63,363 nt of DNA from Anaerolineae bacterium (lineage in GTDB: Bacteria; Chloroflexota; Anaerolineae; Aggregatilineales; Phototrophicaceae), in contig JALHNT010000042.1 in the NCBI GenBank assembly GCA_022843385.1, forward strand, positions 1 through 63,363, written 5' to 3'. This document shows, one piece after another, positions 8,764-18,088 of this stretch (within the stretch, counting starts at the first letter, position 1; every line of letters begins with the position of its first letter). The translations under genes and the position numbers were made by a program. The notes under the pieces were generated by a model. That model ran no database searches. It saw nothing but the letters and a program-made list of their open reading frames with translations, and had not been told where the DNA came from.

Positions 8764-11577
8764 GTGATCGTGGAATTCTTTAAGCCGGCAACCCGGCTGA
8801 TGAGCAATCTGAAATATCCACAAAAATTCTCGCTCATCGGACTGCTGTTGTTGATTCCGCTGATTGTTGTGATGACACAGTTCCTGCAAAAGACCAACGA
8901 AGATATTGATTTCGCCGCCAAAGAGCAGATCGGCCTGGTCTACAATGCGCCGGTGATGAATTTCCTGCGCCATGTGCAGCGCTTTGCCAGCACCACCAAA
9001 TCCATGTCCAGCGGCAATACGGATTTTCAGGATGTGGTCCTGGCGGAACAGGAACAGGTTGAGCAGGCGATCCTGGCAGTTGATCGCGTCAATCAACAGC
9101 ATGGCCTCACGCTTCAGGCGCGGGCCGATTGGCAGGCGATCAAGGACGAGTGGCGCGGAATTGTCGAAAATCTCGAAGCGATGTCGCTGGAAGAGCTAGA
9201 GCTGGCGTATGACTCACTGACCAGCAACATCCTGCGCCTGATCGTGATCGTCGGCAATGAATCAAACCTGATCCTCGACCCTGACATCGACAGCTACTAT
9301 CTGATGGATACGGTCATCAACAAGCTGCCGACCATCACCAATTATATGAACCAAATTCGGGCGCAGTCGCTGCGCGGAATCATCAGCCAGCAGCTCCAGC
9401 CCAGCGAGCAAACCCGCCTGACCATTCTCGCCGGACTGGTGCAATCGACGCTGGACGCCAACCTGGAAGGGTTTGGCTATTCCTTTGAAGCGAACCCCAC
9501 CGTGCAGAGCAATCTCCAGGGCGACATCGAAACCACTGTCACAGCCGTGAATGAGCTGCTGACGACGATTAACCAACTGATGCAGAGCGAAACGGTTGAA
9601 GGCGCACTGCCCGATGCAGCGATTGCCTTCGGTCTGGATGTCGATCCCAGCGTCTTTTTTGCCGATGCCACCCGTTCTATCGACCAGGTTTTCGCCCTCT
9701 ATGATCGGGTTTCGCCAGAACTGGATCGGTTGCTGGTGACGCGGATCGAGGGCTTCGCGGCCCGGCGCAATGTCGTGATCGTGGTGGCGCTGGCAGCGCT
9801 GGCAGCCACGCTTTACCTGATGATCGGCTTTTATCTGGCAGTCAAGGAAACGATCCAGGCACTGGACGAGGCCACACAGCGCATGGTCAAGGGCGACAAG
9901 AGTATCGCCTTTAGCGCGCAGAGCCGCGATGAACTCGCACAGGTGGCGGTATCGTTCAACAACATCGCCAGCGAAATGCTGATCGCCCGCGATCAGGCGC
10001 TGGAAGCCAACCGCGCCAAGAGCGCCTTCCTGGCGAACATGAGCCACGAGCTGCGCACCCCGCTGAACGCCATCATCGGTTACAGCGAATTGATCGAAGA
10101 AGAGATGAACGATGAGGGCAATACTGACTATGTGGCTGACCTGAAGAAGATTCAGACAGCCGCCACTCATCTGCTGTCGCTCATCAATGAAATCCTCGAC
10201 TTCTCCAAGATCGAAGCCGGCAAAATGGAAGTATTCCGCGAGATGGTGAGCGTCAGCCGGCTGGTGAGCGAAGTCGCCACCACCATCAACCCGCTGGTCG
10301 AGAAGAACAGCAATAAGCTGGAAGTCAACTGCCCGGAAACTATCGGCGAGGTCTACACCGATCTGACCAAAATGCGCCAGATCCTGTTCAACCTGTTGAG
10401 CAATGCCAGCAAGTTCACCAATAAGGGTGTGATTAAGCTGGATGTCGAACGGCAGCGTCAGCCCGGCGGCGATTGGGTGGTATTCCGCGTCACCGACTCG
10501 GGCATCGGCATGGCTCCTGAACAGCTCATCAAGTTATTCAAGGAATTTCAGCAGGCCGATAGCACAACCACGCGCAAGTTCGGCGGCACCGGCCTGGGGC
10601 TGGCGATCAGCAAGCGCTTTGCCGAGATGCTCGGCGGCGACATCACCGTCACCAGCCAGCTCAGCGTCGGTTCAACCTTCACCCTCAAGCTGCCCTTTGC
10701 GGTCGAGACCGAAGAAGAAGCGGGTAAAGTCCCTGCCCCTGGTGCCCTGCCGGAACGCAAGATCAAGACCAGGCCGATCCCCAAGATCGCCGGAATGGTG
10801 CTGGTCATCGACGATGACTCAAACGCCCGCGAACTGCTCAACCGCTTCCTGTTGAAGGAAGGTTATCATGTACTGCTGGCGCATGACGGCGAAGAGGGCT
10901 TGCAGATGGCCCGCGACCACAAACCGGATGTCATCACGCTCGATGTGATGATGCCTGGTATGGATGGCTGGAGTGTGCTATCGGCGCTGAAGGCAGACCC
11001 TGCGCTGACCAACATCCCGGTCATCATGATGACGATGGTGAGCGATCTGAACCTGGGGTATGCCCTGGGGGCAACTGATTACATCACCAAGCCGATTGAC
11101 CGCGACCGGCTGTTAAGCGCCATGAAGCGGGTGGATTGCAAGCTGCCGATCTGCAAGGTGCTGGTGGTTGATGATGAGAAGGACATCCGCGATGTCGTCC
11201 GGCGCACGCTAGAAAAAGAAGGCTGGGAAGTGAGCGAAGCAGCCGATGGTCAGGAAGCGCTGGAGATATTCAAGGCCGATCCACCGCAGATGATCCTGCT
11301 CGATCTGATGATGCCGCGCATGGATGGCTTCCAGTTTGTGGCCGAGTTGAAGAAGCTGGAGTCGGCGAAGGGCATCCCGATCATCGTCATCACAGCGATG
11401 GAGCTGACGGCGGAAGATCGGGCGCGACTGAATGGTACGGTCGATCAGATTTTGCAGAAGGGCGCTTACCGGCAGGATGACCTGCTGGCTGAGGTTCGTA
11501 ACCGTGTCAACGAGGTTGCCAAACGACGCACTTCGACCCAGGAAGTGGTCAAGGTGCCAGCCGGACCGAAGACGTAG
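8764..11577 (+). CDS. HAMP-domain hybrid histidine kinase with two C-terminal receivers
   Basis: A 937-aa kinase from the GTG at 8764, which has AAAGG 7 nt upstream. The frame stays open back to a TTG at 8665, but that 5' part carries a short repeat also found in non-coding DNA at 13185, so the later start is preferred. TM1 is near residues 24-43, an extracytoplasmic sensor follows to about 335, TM2 is near 338-360, then HAMP, HisKA (His428 in MSHELRTPLN), HATPase (NLLSNASKFT; GTGLGLAIS), receiver 1 (Asp727 in LDVMMPGMDG) and receiver 2 (Asp847 in LDLMMPRMDG). Such kinases act as multi-step relays. Last gene of the signalling cluster. Confidence 0.92.
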   Translation: MIVEFFKPATRLMSNLKYPQKFSLIGLLLLIPLIVVMTQFLQKTNEDIDFAAKEQIGLVYNAPVMNFLRHVQRFASTTKSMSSGNTDFQDVVLAEQEQVEQAILAVDRVNQQHGLTLQARADWQAIKDEWRGIVENLEAMSLEELELAYDSLTSNILRLIVIVGNESNLILDPDIDSYYLMDTVINKLPTITNYMNQIRAQSLRGIISQQLQPSEQTRLTILAGLVQSTLDANLEGFGYSFEANPTVQSNLQGDIETTVTAVNELLTTINQLMQSETVEGALPDAAIAFGLDVDPSVFFADATRSIDQVFALYDRVSPELDRLLVTRIEGFAARRNVVIVVALAALAATLYLMIGFYLAVKETIQALDEATQRMVKGDKSIAFSAQSRDELAQVAVSFNNIASEMLIARDQALEANRAKSAFLANMSHELRTPLNAIIGYSELIEEEMNDEGNTDYVADLKKIQTAATHLLSLINEILDFSKIEAGKMEVFREMVSVSRLVSEVATTINPLVEKNSNKLEVNCPETIGEVYTDLTKMRQILFNLLSNASKFTNKGVIKLDVERQRQPGGDWVVFRVTDSGIGMAPEQLIKLFKEFQQADSTTTRKFGGTGLGLAISKRFAEMLGGDITVTSQLSVGSTFTLKLPFAVETEEEAGKVPAPGALPERKIKTRPIPKIAGMVLVIDDDSNARELLNRFLLKEGYHVLLAHDGEEGLQMARDHKPDVITLDVMMPGMDGWSVLSALKADPALTNIPVIMMTMVSDLNLGYALGATDYITKPIDRDRLLSAMKRVDCKLPICKVLVVDDEKDIRDVVRRTLEKEGWEVSEAADGQEALEIFKADPPQMILLDLMMPRMDGFQFVAELKKLESAKGIPIIVITAMELTAEDRARLNGTVDQILQKGAYRQDDLLAEVRNRVNEVAKRRTSTQEVVKVPAGPKT

Positions 11578-11586
11578 CAGCAGAAC

Positions 11587-11623
11587 AAAAAAGGGCAGTG
11601 GAGGCATCTTCCAACTGCCCTTT
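11587..11623 (-). terminator. Intrinsic terminator between convergent genes
   Basis: A 10-bp perfect stem AAAGGGCAGT/ACTGCCCTTT (11590-11599 with 11614-11623), extended by GGA/TCC inside the loop. On the minus strand it is followed by TTTTTTGTTC, a good U-tract terminating the secreted-protein gene at 11644. It may also serve the kinase gene on the plus strand, where the tail is shorter. Confidence 0.8.
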
Positions 11624-11643
11624 GCGGATGAACTTCTGGCCTA

Positions 11644-12303
11644 CTAGCCCGCTGCTTCAGCAGTTTCGACGGCTGCCGGCGTCATTTCCGGGTTGAAGAC
11701 TGGCGTCTCTTCGATGGTCGGTTCGACCGGGACATAGGTTGGTTCGACCGGAATAAAGGTCGGTTCAACCGGGACAAAGGTCGATTCAGCGGTCGGCTCG
11801 ACCGGGATAAAGGTCGGTTCAACTGGGATAAAGGTGGAGGTCGGAACAGGCTGTTCGCCGATGTCGCCTTCGTCGCCATCATCCCCAAATTTCGGCGGTT
11901 TGTGAGCGACACAGCGCAGCTTGAATTCAACATTCTTCGCCGTCGTCTCGACCTTGATGGTCACATCAGTGACGACGTTGGCAGGGAATGTGTGCTCGAT
12001 CGATCCTATGCTATCCGTAATGGCAATGCTACCGCCATTGGGAGAAACCAATGTTCCGGTCGATGCGACAACCGGACGGTCATTAATCAACCAGGTAAAC
12101 ACCAGCTTCTCGCCAAGCTCAAACGTCTGTCCCTTGAGTGGTGTGTAGTCCACGCCAATTTTGTCTAGCTTCTTCTCTCGGGCATAGTTGTTGTTGACAT
12201 TGGTACACCCCGAACTGGCGGCACCTACAGTCATGGGAGCGACACCGAACAGGACAACCAGACTGACGAGGACGATCACGATCAGGTAGCGGTGGGTTTT
12301 CAT
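11644..12303 (-). CDS. Secreted protein with VEPT(F/Y)(I/V)PVEP repeats
   Basis: A 219-aa exported protein of unknown function. A signal peptide (residues 1 to about 28, hydrophobic core VIVLVSLVVLFGV) precedes a beta-rich globular part (about 30-135) containing two cysteines, then an acidic spacer, then a low-complexity tail (about 150-205) with repeats of PTFIPVEPT/PTYVPVEPT type. The tail resembles cell-wall-spanning or linker repeats. The start is supported by AAGGAG upstream of the ATG at 12303. No enzymatic motif is visible. Confidence 0.75.
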   Translation of the reverse strand: MKTHRYLIVIVLVSLVVLFGVAPMTVGAASSGCTNVNNNYAREKKLDKIGVDYTPLKGQTFELGEKLVFTWLINDRPVVASTGTLVSPNGGSIAITDSIGSIEHTFPANVVTDVTIKVETTAKNVEFKLRCVAHKPPKFGDDGDEGDIGEQPVPTSTFIPVEPTFIPVEPTAESTFVPVEPTFIPVEPTYVPVEPTIEETPVFNPEMTPAAVETAEAAG

Positions 12304-12465
12304 TTGAAGACTCCTTCACACCCACATGAACGATAGCCCACAATACGCCGTTGCTCCGGCTCTGGATTGCTGGCCGATGCCTGGTGACCAGTCCTATCCC
12401 TCGTAACAGGTCGATACTGGTACTTTATTCTTATCAGCACCAACCAACGGGCATAGAGCAAGCGG

Positions 12466-13140
12466 TGGGTTGATTCGTCAGATTCGCGAATCAGTCGTCA
12501 GTCAATAGTCGTCAGAAAGAATGGTCAGGCGTTTGTGCTGCTGATTGGAGGGAGTGGCCTACAGCGGTCAGCCGTCAGCTTTTAGCTATTACCTGATTCG
12601 CAACGTGCGTCAAATTCGTCAAATTCGCGAACGTTTTTTGTGAACTTTTCCCACGATCAGTCGATAGTCGTCAGAAAGAATGCTCAGGCATTTGTGCTGC
12701 TGATTGACCCTACCCCTCGTTGCTGCTGATTTTGCTGATTGAAACGATCCGCTATCGACTGTGACTGTAGTCTACGGGTGCAACTCCGTTTTGTGTCGTC
12801 GTCGTCGTCGGACAGACGAAGACACAGACATAAAAACCAACACAGAGGACACAGAGCGAAAACGGAGTGAGCCTGCGTAAAATTCTGCAAATGCGGCAAA
12901 TTCTGCACAGGCCTTTTTGCAGATTTGCCCTTCAGCAGAAGCGAGTGACACATGCTACGTCTTCCCTCGGATGAGGGAGAAAATTGGCGAAAAAGTCGTC
13001 AAAGTCGTCAATGTCACGGGCGCAGGTTGTGACAGTTGGCCTTCAGCTTTCAGTCTATTGACTACCGACTATCGACTGATGACTACCGACTGGTCTGTGG
13101 CAGTCCGCCAGGGCACAGCCTGTTTGGAAGGGCGAGTATG
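12466..13140. repeat. Mosaic intergenic repeat R1
   Basis: The region is built from short words such as ATTCGTCA, TAGTCGTCAGAA and GTCGTCAAA. It shares CAACTCCG-TTTTGTGTCGTC plus further GTC triplets and GGACAGAC (12781-12817) with R2 at 26475-26512, and CTGATTCGCAACGT plus repeated ATTCGTCA (12593-12628) with R3 at 62142-62177. Internally, about 50 bp at 12493-12547 is nearly duplicated at 12656-12706. All frames give low-complexity peptides, so it is non-coding. Confidence 0.7.
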
Positions 13141-13184
13141 AGGTTGTTAAGTTGCATGGGGAAACAGGCACTTTTCCCGCGTCC

Positions 13185-13211
13185 TTATCATAGAACAAAA
13201 AGGCTATCCGA
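13185..13211. repeat. CCTTATCATAGAA short repeat, copy 2
   Basis: Second copy of the element described at 8706-8745, here CCTTATCATAGAACAAAAAGG followed by CTATCCG. It is in non-coding DNA and can fold as a small CCTT/AAGG hairpin. Confidence 0.4.
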
Positions 13212-13495
13212 GTCAAGCCCCTAATCGCTGGGGGCCTTTGGTCTTAGCCATTCGCTGATATGCTCCGCCAGATGCTGAAGCATCCGGCTGCCGGAATTGG
13301 GAAGCGCACTAAAGGCGCTGTAGAAAACAGGCTGGAAAATGCAGCTTCGAGCTGGCGGTGGCGCTGGGGATGGACGGACGTGCCGTCCCACAGGGAGGCT
13401 TCGCACTTGCACGTCCCTACGATGGTGTCGTTAGGTAGGGACACCCAACCGGCTATCCGATTCTTCCTGAACAGCGACTCGGAGCTGGGCAGGGA

Positions 13496-15883
13496 TTATT
13501 GGGGCAGCAGCGGCGCGAAGTCAGCCGTATCCCAGAGCGTCAGCAGCGATGAGCCGACGGCGGCCACCCAGCGTCCATCAGGACTGATGGCAGCGTCGCG
13601 GGCATAGAGATTCAGATAGCGAATGGCCTGTCCGGTTTCGGTGTCCCAGACTTCGATGGGACCAAAGAAGAACCCGATGGCAATGACATAGCGCTGCCCA
13701 GCCCGATAATCAACCACCGCTGCGTCTGAGCCGAATCCCGGCAGATAGCGCAGTTGTCCGCTGGTGGCATCCCACAGCCCCAGGCCGCGCCCGGTTGCCA
13801 TGATGGCGGTACGGCTATCGGCTGCCCAGCGGATGAGACTGCCGGCCTGGTCGGCTCCCTGTAGCTGAAGCGGCCTGCCATCCGCCGCGCGAGTCATGAC
13901 GACCAGGTATTGCGCCCCTCTGATCTGCATGGTTTTGTCCGGCGAAAGAGCGGCCTCCCTGACATGGGATCGGGCAAAGAGGACGCCGCGATCAACGTCC
14001 CATACCTCACGGGGGGGTGCCACGAAGCTATCGTAGGTTTGATTGCTGATTTCGATGTAACGCTCATCCAGCCAATTCAGTTTGCATGAACCCGGATGAT
14101 ATGAACAAGAGACAACTGAAGCGGCAAAGGTCTGGGTACGAACGGGCTGTCCGCCATCGAATCGCCAGATCGACAATCCATCGCCGGCGTAAGCTGCCAA
14201 ATGGGTACCAGCCGGGCTCCAGGCCACGCTCATCGGATAGCCCGCTACCTCAGTTGACCATTCCGGTTCGTCAATGACCGACCGCGATTCGCCGGCACCC
14301 AGCGCTGGAATAACGCGCCGAGGCACAAAACCGACGCACTGACCCATCGGCATACAGGTACCGAGTTCACGCCGTACCTGACCATCGACGCTCACGACCA
14401 TCATGGCAGCAAATCCCACGTTGGGTGCCGATTCACCACCTGCAAAATGAATGGACTGAGACGCGATGAACCACTGGCTGCTCTCATGCCAGATGAAATC
14501 GGTGCCGCGCCCACCGGCATTCGCCAGCGAATGCATCGGCCAACGCCAGGTTTGACCGGTTTCCAGATTCACAAGCTGATCGGGAAATTCAAGGCGGTAC
14601 CCTTCAAGAATCGATTGACCATCCGGGGAAAATTGCACCGCGCCATAGGCCATCGGCAGGGTGTAAGCCGCCCGCATCAGGGTTTGGTTATCGAGGTTGT
14701 AGCGATACAGGGCGCGTCCATTGACGAACCATAACAGCAGGTAGCGGCTGTCGGCTGACCAGCTCCATTCCAGGCTGTCACCAGCGGCAAAGGGAAGGCT
14801 GCTGAGGCGGCGCGTGACCCGATCAATCAGCCGGACGTGCGGCTGGGAGCTGTTCATCAGATAGTAACGACCATTGGGCGACCAGTTGGGTTTGCCATAA
14901 CTGAAATAACGACGCAGGTCAATAGCGTCGGCGATGGGGGTTAGCTGCCGGGCATTCCAATCGAGCCATTGCAGGGTGTAAGGCGAACAGGTGTAGAACT
15001 CATCACAGCGCCGGCTGAACCAGATGCCCTCCGCGCCGGTGGGCGACCAATCGATCCACTGTTGCAACCAGGGGGATTTGTCCCACACTCCGGCGTAGTT
15101 CCCATTTTCCTGAAAATCCAACACCATCTCCGCGCCGGATTTCAGGTCTCGCAGCAACAGATCGCGCCCCTCTCCCCAACGCACCTGATAGCGCAGCATC
15201 CGATTATGCGCTATTGACAGTATTGGATAAGTCTGCCATTCCGATGACTGGTTCTGCACCTGTCCATCTCGCGTCATCCGTCCGAACATCTGGTGCGAGG
15301 AATCACTCAAGAGCCAGTAAACGGATGAACCATCGGTTGACCAACTGCCGATTGAGGGCAGAGCCTCACTCAAACCAACGCCAACCTGAGTGGTTGTCTG
15401 GGCGATGATCCGATCAGCCACCGGGTCGATCAGCAGCAGGCGGTAGGCATAGCCAGAATTGTCTATCAGCCCCCATCCCCCATAGGTCAGCAGCAGGATG
15501 TCTTCTGTAGGCGACCACTGCAATAAGAGTGTGCTGGACCGGATTTGCAGATCATTGAGAACCGTCACGCGCCGCTGCCCATCGCTGCTGGCAATCCAGG
15601 GCATCCATCCTGTTGATGGCGAAGCTACTCCGCTGTAAGCGCTGCCTTTCCAGGCCATCCATCTGCCGGAGTATGACCAGCTCAGGTCACCAATGACAAT
15701 CGCACCAGGCGGCATGGCACCGGGCGCGATGAGGCGACTGTCGCTGCCGTCCGCGCGTTCCACCACCAGCCCGCTGACGACGTTCGAGTAGTAGTAGATG
15801 TAGGGGATGTCGGCAGGTGTGGCCGACGAACTGTGTGGCGCTCCCAGCAGAGTTAGGAAGGCAATCATCAACCAGCGTTTCAT
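13496..15883 (-). CDS. Secreted TolB/WD-like beta-propeller protein
   Basis: A 795-aa exported protein. The ATG at 15883 is chosen because AGGTG precedes it and it begins directly with a signal peptide (MKRWLMIAFLTLLGA). An upstream in-frame ATG at 15916 would add 11 residues. The mature part is made of repeated propeller blades with TolB/WD signatures: LSWSYSGRWMAWKG, LQWSPTEDILLLTYG, WSPNGRYYLMN, FSPDGQSILEG, AISPDGRWVAAVG. About ten or more blades are suggested, perhaps two propellers. Proteins like this bind partners or ligands outside the membrane; no catalytic motif is seen. It appears monocistronic. Confidence 0.8.
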   Translation of the reverse strand: MKRWLMIAFLTLLGAPHSSSATPADIPYIYYYSNVVSGLVVERADGSDSRLIAPGAMPPGAIVIGDLSWSYSGRWMAWKGSAYSGVASPSTGWMPWIASSDGQRRVTVLNDLQIRSSTLLLQWSPTEDILLLTYGGWGLIDNSGYAYRLLLIDPVADRIIAQTTTQVGVGLSEALPSIGSWSTDGSSVYWLLSDSSHQMFGRMTRDGQVQNQSSEWQTYPILSIAHNRMLRYQVRWGEGRDLLLRDLKSGAEMVLDFQENGNYAGVWDKSPWLQQWIDWSPTGAEGIWFSRRCDEFYTCSPYTLQWLDWNARQLTPIADAIDLRRYFSYGKPNWSPNGRYYLMNSSQPHVRLIDRVTRRLSSLPFAAGDSLEWSWSADSRYLLLWFVNGRALYRYNLDNQTLMRAAYTLPMAYGAVQFSPDGQSILEGYRLEFPDQLVNLETGQTWRWPMHSLANAGGRGTDFIWHESSQWFIASQSIHFAGGESAPNVGFAAMMVVSVDGQVRRELGTCMPMGQCVGFVPRRVIPALGAGESRSVIDEPEWSTEVAGYPMSVAWSPAGTHLAAYAGDGLSIWRFDGGQPVRTQTFAASVVSCSYHPGSCKLNWLDERYIEISNQTYDSFVAPPREVWDVDRGVLFARSHVREAALSPDKTMQIRGAQYLVVMTRAADGRPLQLQGADQAGSLIRWAADSRTAIMATGRGLGLWDATSGQLRYLPGFGSDAAVVDYRAGQRYVIAIGFFFGPIEVWDTETGQAIRYLNLYARDAAISPDGRWVAAVGSSLLTLWDTADFAPLLPQ

Positions 15884-16061
15884 ACAGCACCTAATCCGGC
15901 TCCGATCCAGATGCACCGATTATGCCGCTGCGCCGGCGTCCCTGCCTGACGATTGCGCTACGATCAGACGACGCTCCACCCTGCCCACAAGTTCAGTGGA
16001 CGGGGGTGGGGATTGAGGAGTATGCTACACACGCGACGAACAGCGATGGGGAGGATGAGCG

Positions 16062-18032
16062 ATGTGGCACGGCGACTCCGGTTGGTGGGTTTATTATTGG
16101 GGCGGGGGAGATAAGTCGAAAGAAAAGCCGGTCACCTGGGCGTTGGTGAGGCGGGTGCTGGGGTATGCCCGCCCGTACTGGAACCGGATCGGAATCATGC
16201 TGGTGACGATCCTCATCACGACCGGGTTGGGTCTGCTGACGCCGCTGATCTTCCGTGATCTGATCGATAACGCGCTGCCCAACGGCGACGCCGAACGGCT
16301 GAACTGGCTGGCACTGGGGCTGGTGGCGATCCCGGTGGCGACCAGTCTGATCGGCATGTACACCCGCCGCCTGAATGCGACTGTCGGCGAGGGCGTAATC
16401 TATGACCTGCGCGCCAGCCTGTATGCCCATCTTCAGCGTATGTCGCTGCGTTTCTTCACCAACACCAAAGTTGGCGAGCTGATGAGCCGCCTGAACAACG
16501 ATGTCGTCAGCGCCCACTCGGCCATCAGCGATACGATTGTCTCGATGGTGGTCAATCTGGTGGAGGTGGTGGGGGTGCTGCTGGTGCTGCTGGCGCTGGA
16601 CTGGCGGCTGACGCTGATGGGCGTCTCGGTGCTGCCGGTGTTCATCCTGATCGCCCGGCGGCGTGGCGGCTATCTGCGGCAGATCCGGCGCGAGGGCATG
16701 GAGTACAACGCCCAGATGAACGCCATGATGAACGAAACGCTCAACATCGGCGGGGCGCTGCTGGTCAAGCTGTTCGGGCGGCGCGGCATGGAGACCGAAC
16801 GTTTCCGCGACCGGGCAGCACGGGTGCGCGACATCGGCATCCGCGAGGCTTTCCTGGGCGACCAGTTCTGGGCGATCATCGGCCTGGTGAGCGTGATCGG
16901 CACGGCGGTGGTCTACTGGGTCGGCGGGCATCTGGTGCTGGAAGGGGCATTCACCATCGGCACGATTGTGGCCTTCGCCAGCTATCTGACGCAGCTTTAC
17001 GGCCCGCTGCAAGGGCTGACCAACTCGCCGGTGCAGTTTGCCCGGTCGATGGTGAGCTTCGAGCGCGTGTTTGAGGTGATCGATCTGCCGCTGGAGATTG
17101 ATGACCAGCCGAACGCCAAAGCCCTGACCGATGTGCGCGGCGAGCTGACCTTTGACCGGGTGAGCTTCCGCTACGATGCGATGGAAGGCAAGCTGCTCAA
17201 GGATGTCGATCGTCCGGGGCGGATGGATAATGTCAAGGCGGCGCTGTCGTTGAGCGGCGGCAAGGCCAACGGCGAAGCCAAACCGGTCTCGCAGGCGCGT
17301 GAGACGGCGCTGACCGATGTCTCGTTCAGCATTCAGCCAGGGCAACTGGTGGCGCTGGTCGGCCCCAGCGGCGCGGGCAAAACCACCATGACCTACCTCA
17401 TCCCGCGTCTTTATGACCCGACCGAAGGGCGCATCCTGCTGGATGGGCATGACCTGCGCGAGGTGACGCTGGAGTCGCTGGCGGCGCAGATCGGCATGGT
17501 GACGCAGGAGACGCACCTGTTCCACGATACCATCCGCACCAACCTGCTCTATGCCAAACTGGACGCGACCGATGATGAGCTGATTGCGGCCTGCAAAGCG
17601 GCCAACATCCATGATTACATCGCCGGGTTACCGGATGGGTACGAGGCGATTGTCGGTGAACGCGGTTATCGCCTGAGCGGGGGCGAGAAGCAGCGGCTGG
17701 CGCTGGCGCGGGTGATCCTGAAGAATCCGCGCATCCTGGTGCTGGATGAAGCCACGAGCCACCTCGACAGCCAATCGGAAGCGCTGATCCAGGACGCGCT
17801 CAAGACGGTCATGGCCGGGCGCACCAGCATCGTCATCGCCCATCGCCTCAGCACCATCCTGGCGGCTGATCTGATCCTGGTGCTGGATCGTGGGCAGATC
17901 GTCGAGCGCGGCACCCATGCCCAACTGCTGGAACAGAACGGCCTGTATGCTCATCTGTATGAGACGCAGTTCCGCGACGGCAGCTTTGATGAAACGCCCG
18001 AACTGGCTGAGACTGATCTGGCGGTGGGTTAA
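16062..18032 (+). CDS. ABC exporter, fused permease-ATPase half-transporter
   Basis: A 656-aa half-transporter of the MsbA/lipid-drug exporter class, expected to act as a dimer. Six transmembrane helices lie in residues about 30-330. The nucleotide-binding domain has Walker A GPSGAGKTT, Q-loop VTQETHLF, signature LSGGEKQR, Walker B ILVLDEATSHLD and the switch His in IAHRLST. Between the first strand (VSFRYD) and ALTDVSF there is an unusual hydrophilic insertion of about 40 residues. The start is supported by GAGGAT before the ATG. The C-terminal tail DETPELAETDLAVG is duplicated as an orphan sequence at 19501-19551. A 539-codon frame on the opposite strand is a composition shadow. Confidence 0.93.
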   Translation: MWHGDSGWWVYYWGGGDKSKEKPVTWALVRRVLGYARPYWNRIGIMLVTILITTGLGLLTPLIFRDLIDNALPNGDAERLNWLALGLVAIPVATSLIGMYTRRLNATVGEGVIYDLRASLYAHLQRMSLRFFTNTKVGELMSRLNNDVVSAHSAISDTIVSMVVNLVEVVGVLLVLLALDWRLTLMGVSVLPVFILIARRRGGYLRQIRREGMEYNAQMNAMMNETLNIGGALLVKLFGRRGMETERFRDRAARVRDIGIREAFLGDQFWAIIGLVSVIGTAVVYWVGGHLVLEGAFTIGTIVAFASYLTQLYGPLQGLTNSPVQFARSMVSFERVFEVIDLPLEIDDQPNAKALTDVRGELTFDRVSFRYDAMEGKLLKDVDRPGRMDNVKAALSLSGGKANGEAKPVSQARETALTDVSFSIQPGQLVALVGPSGAGKTTMTYLIPRLYDPTEGRILLDGHDLREVTLESLAAQIGMVTQETHLFHDTIRTNLLYAKLDATDDELIAACKAANIHDYIAGLPDGYEAIVGERGYRLSGGEKQRLALARVILKNPRILVLDEATSHLDSQSEALIQDALKTVMAGRTSIVIAHRLSTILAADLILVLDRGQIVERGTHAQLLEQNGLYAHLYETQFRDGSFDETPELAETDLAVG

Positions 18033-18044
18033 GGCGCTGCATAA

Positions 18045-18073
18045 CAGGGTCAAATCATGCTGACTTGACCCTG
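18045..18073. terminator. Bidirectional hairpin terminator
   Basis: A perfect 9-bp stem CAGGGTCAA/TTGACCCTG (18045-18053 with 18065-18073), followed by GTCTTTCT on the plus strand. It lies between the convergent ABC exporter and the membrane protein at 18089. Confidence 0.7.
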
Positions 18074-18088
18074 GTCTTTCTATCTCAA

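Larger units (their letters stand above)
12304..13495. other. Long intergenic region holding mosaic repeat R1
   Basis: No credible gene. The left part (12304-12465) is the upstream region of the secreted-protein gene. The middle (12466-13140) is repeat R1. The right part (13141-13495) has the 14-mer GTTGTTAAGTTGCA (13143-13156), the CCTTATCATAGAA repeat (13185-13211), a GCCCC/GGGGC stem near 13216-13236 and an inverted repeat GGACGTGC/GCACGTCC (13376-13383 with 13409-13416). Confidence 0.6.

Noticed and set aside
12780..12880. GTC/GTCGTC run and ACACAGAGGACACAGAG in R1 (and 26490-26570 in R2) as a CRISPR-like array
   Set aside because: The units are irregular, shorter than CRISPR repeats, have no unique spacers of constant length, and no cas genes are present.
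15993..17612. 539-codon open frame opposite the ABC exporter
   Set aside because: Its product is His/Gln/Asp-rich without family likeness, and the plus strand encodes a clear ABC exporter with all motifs. It is a GC-bias shadow.
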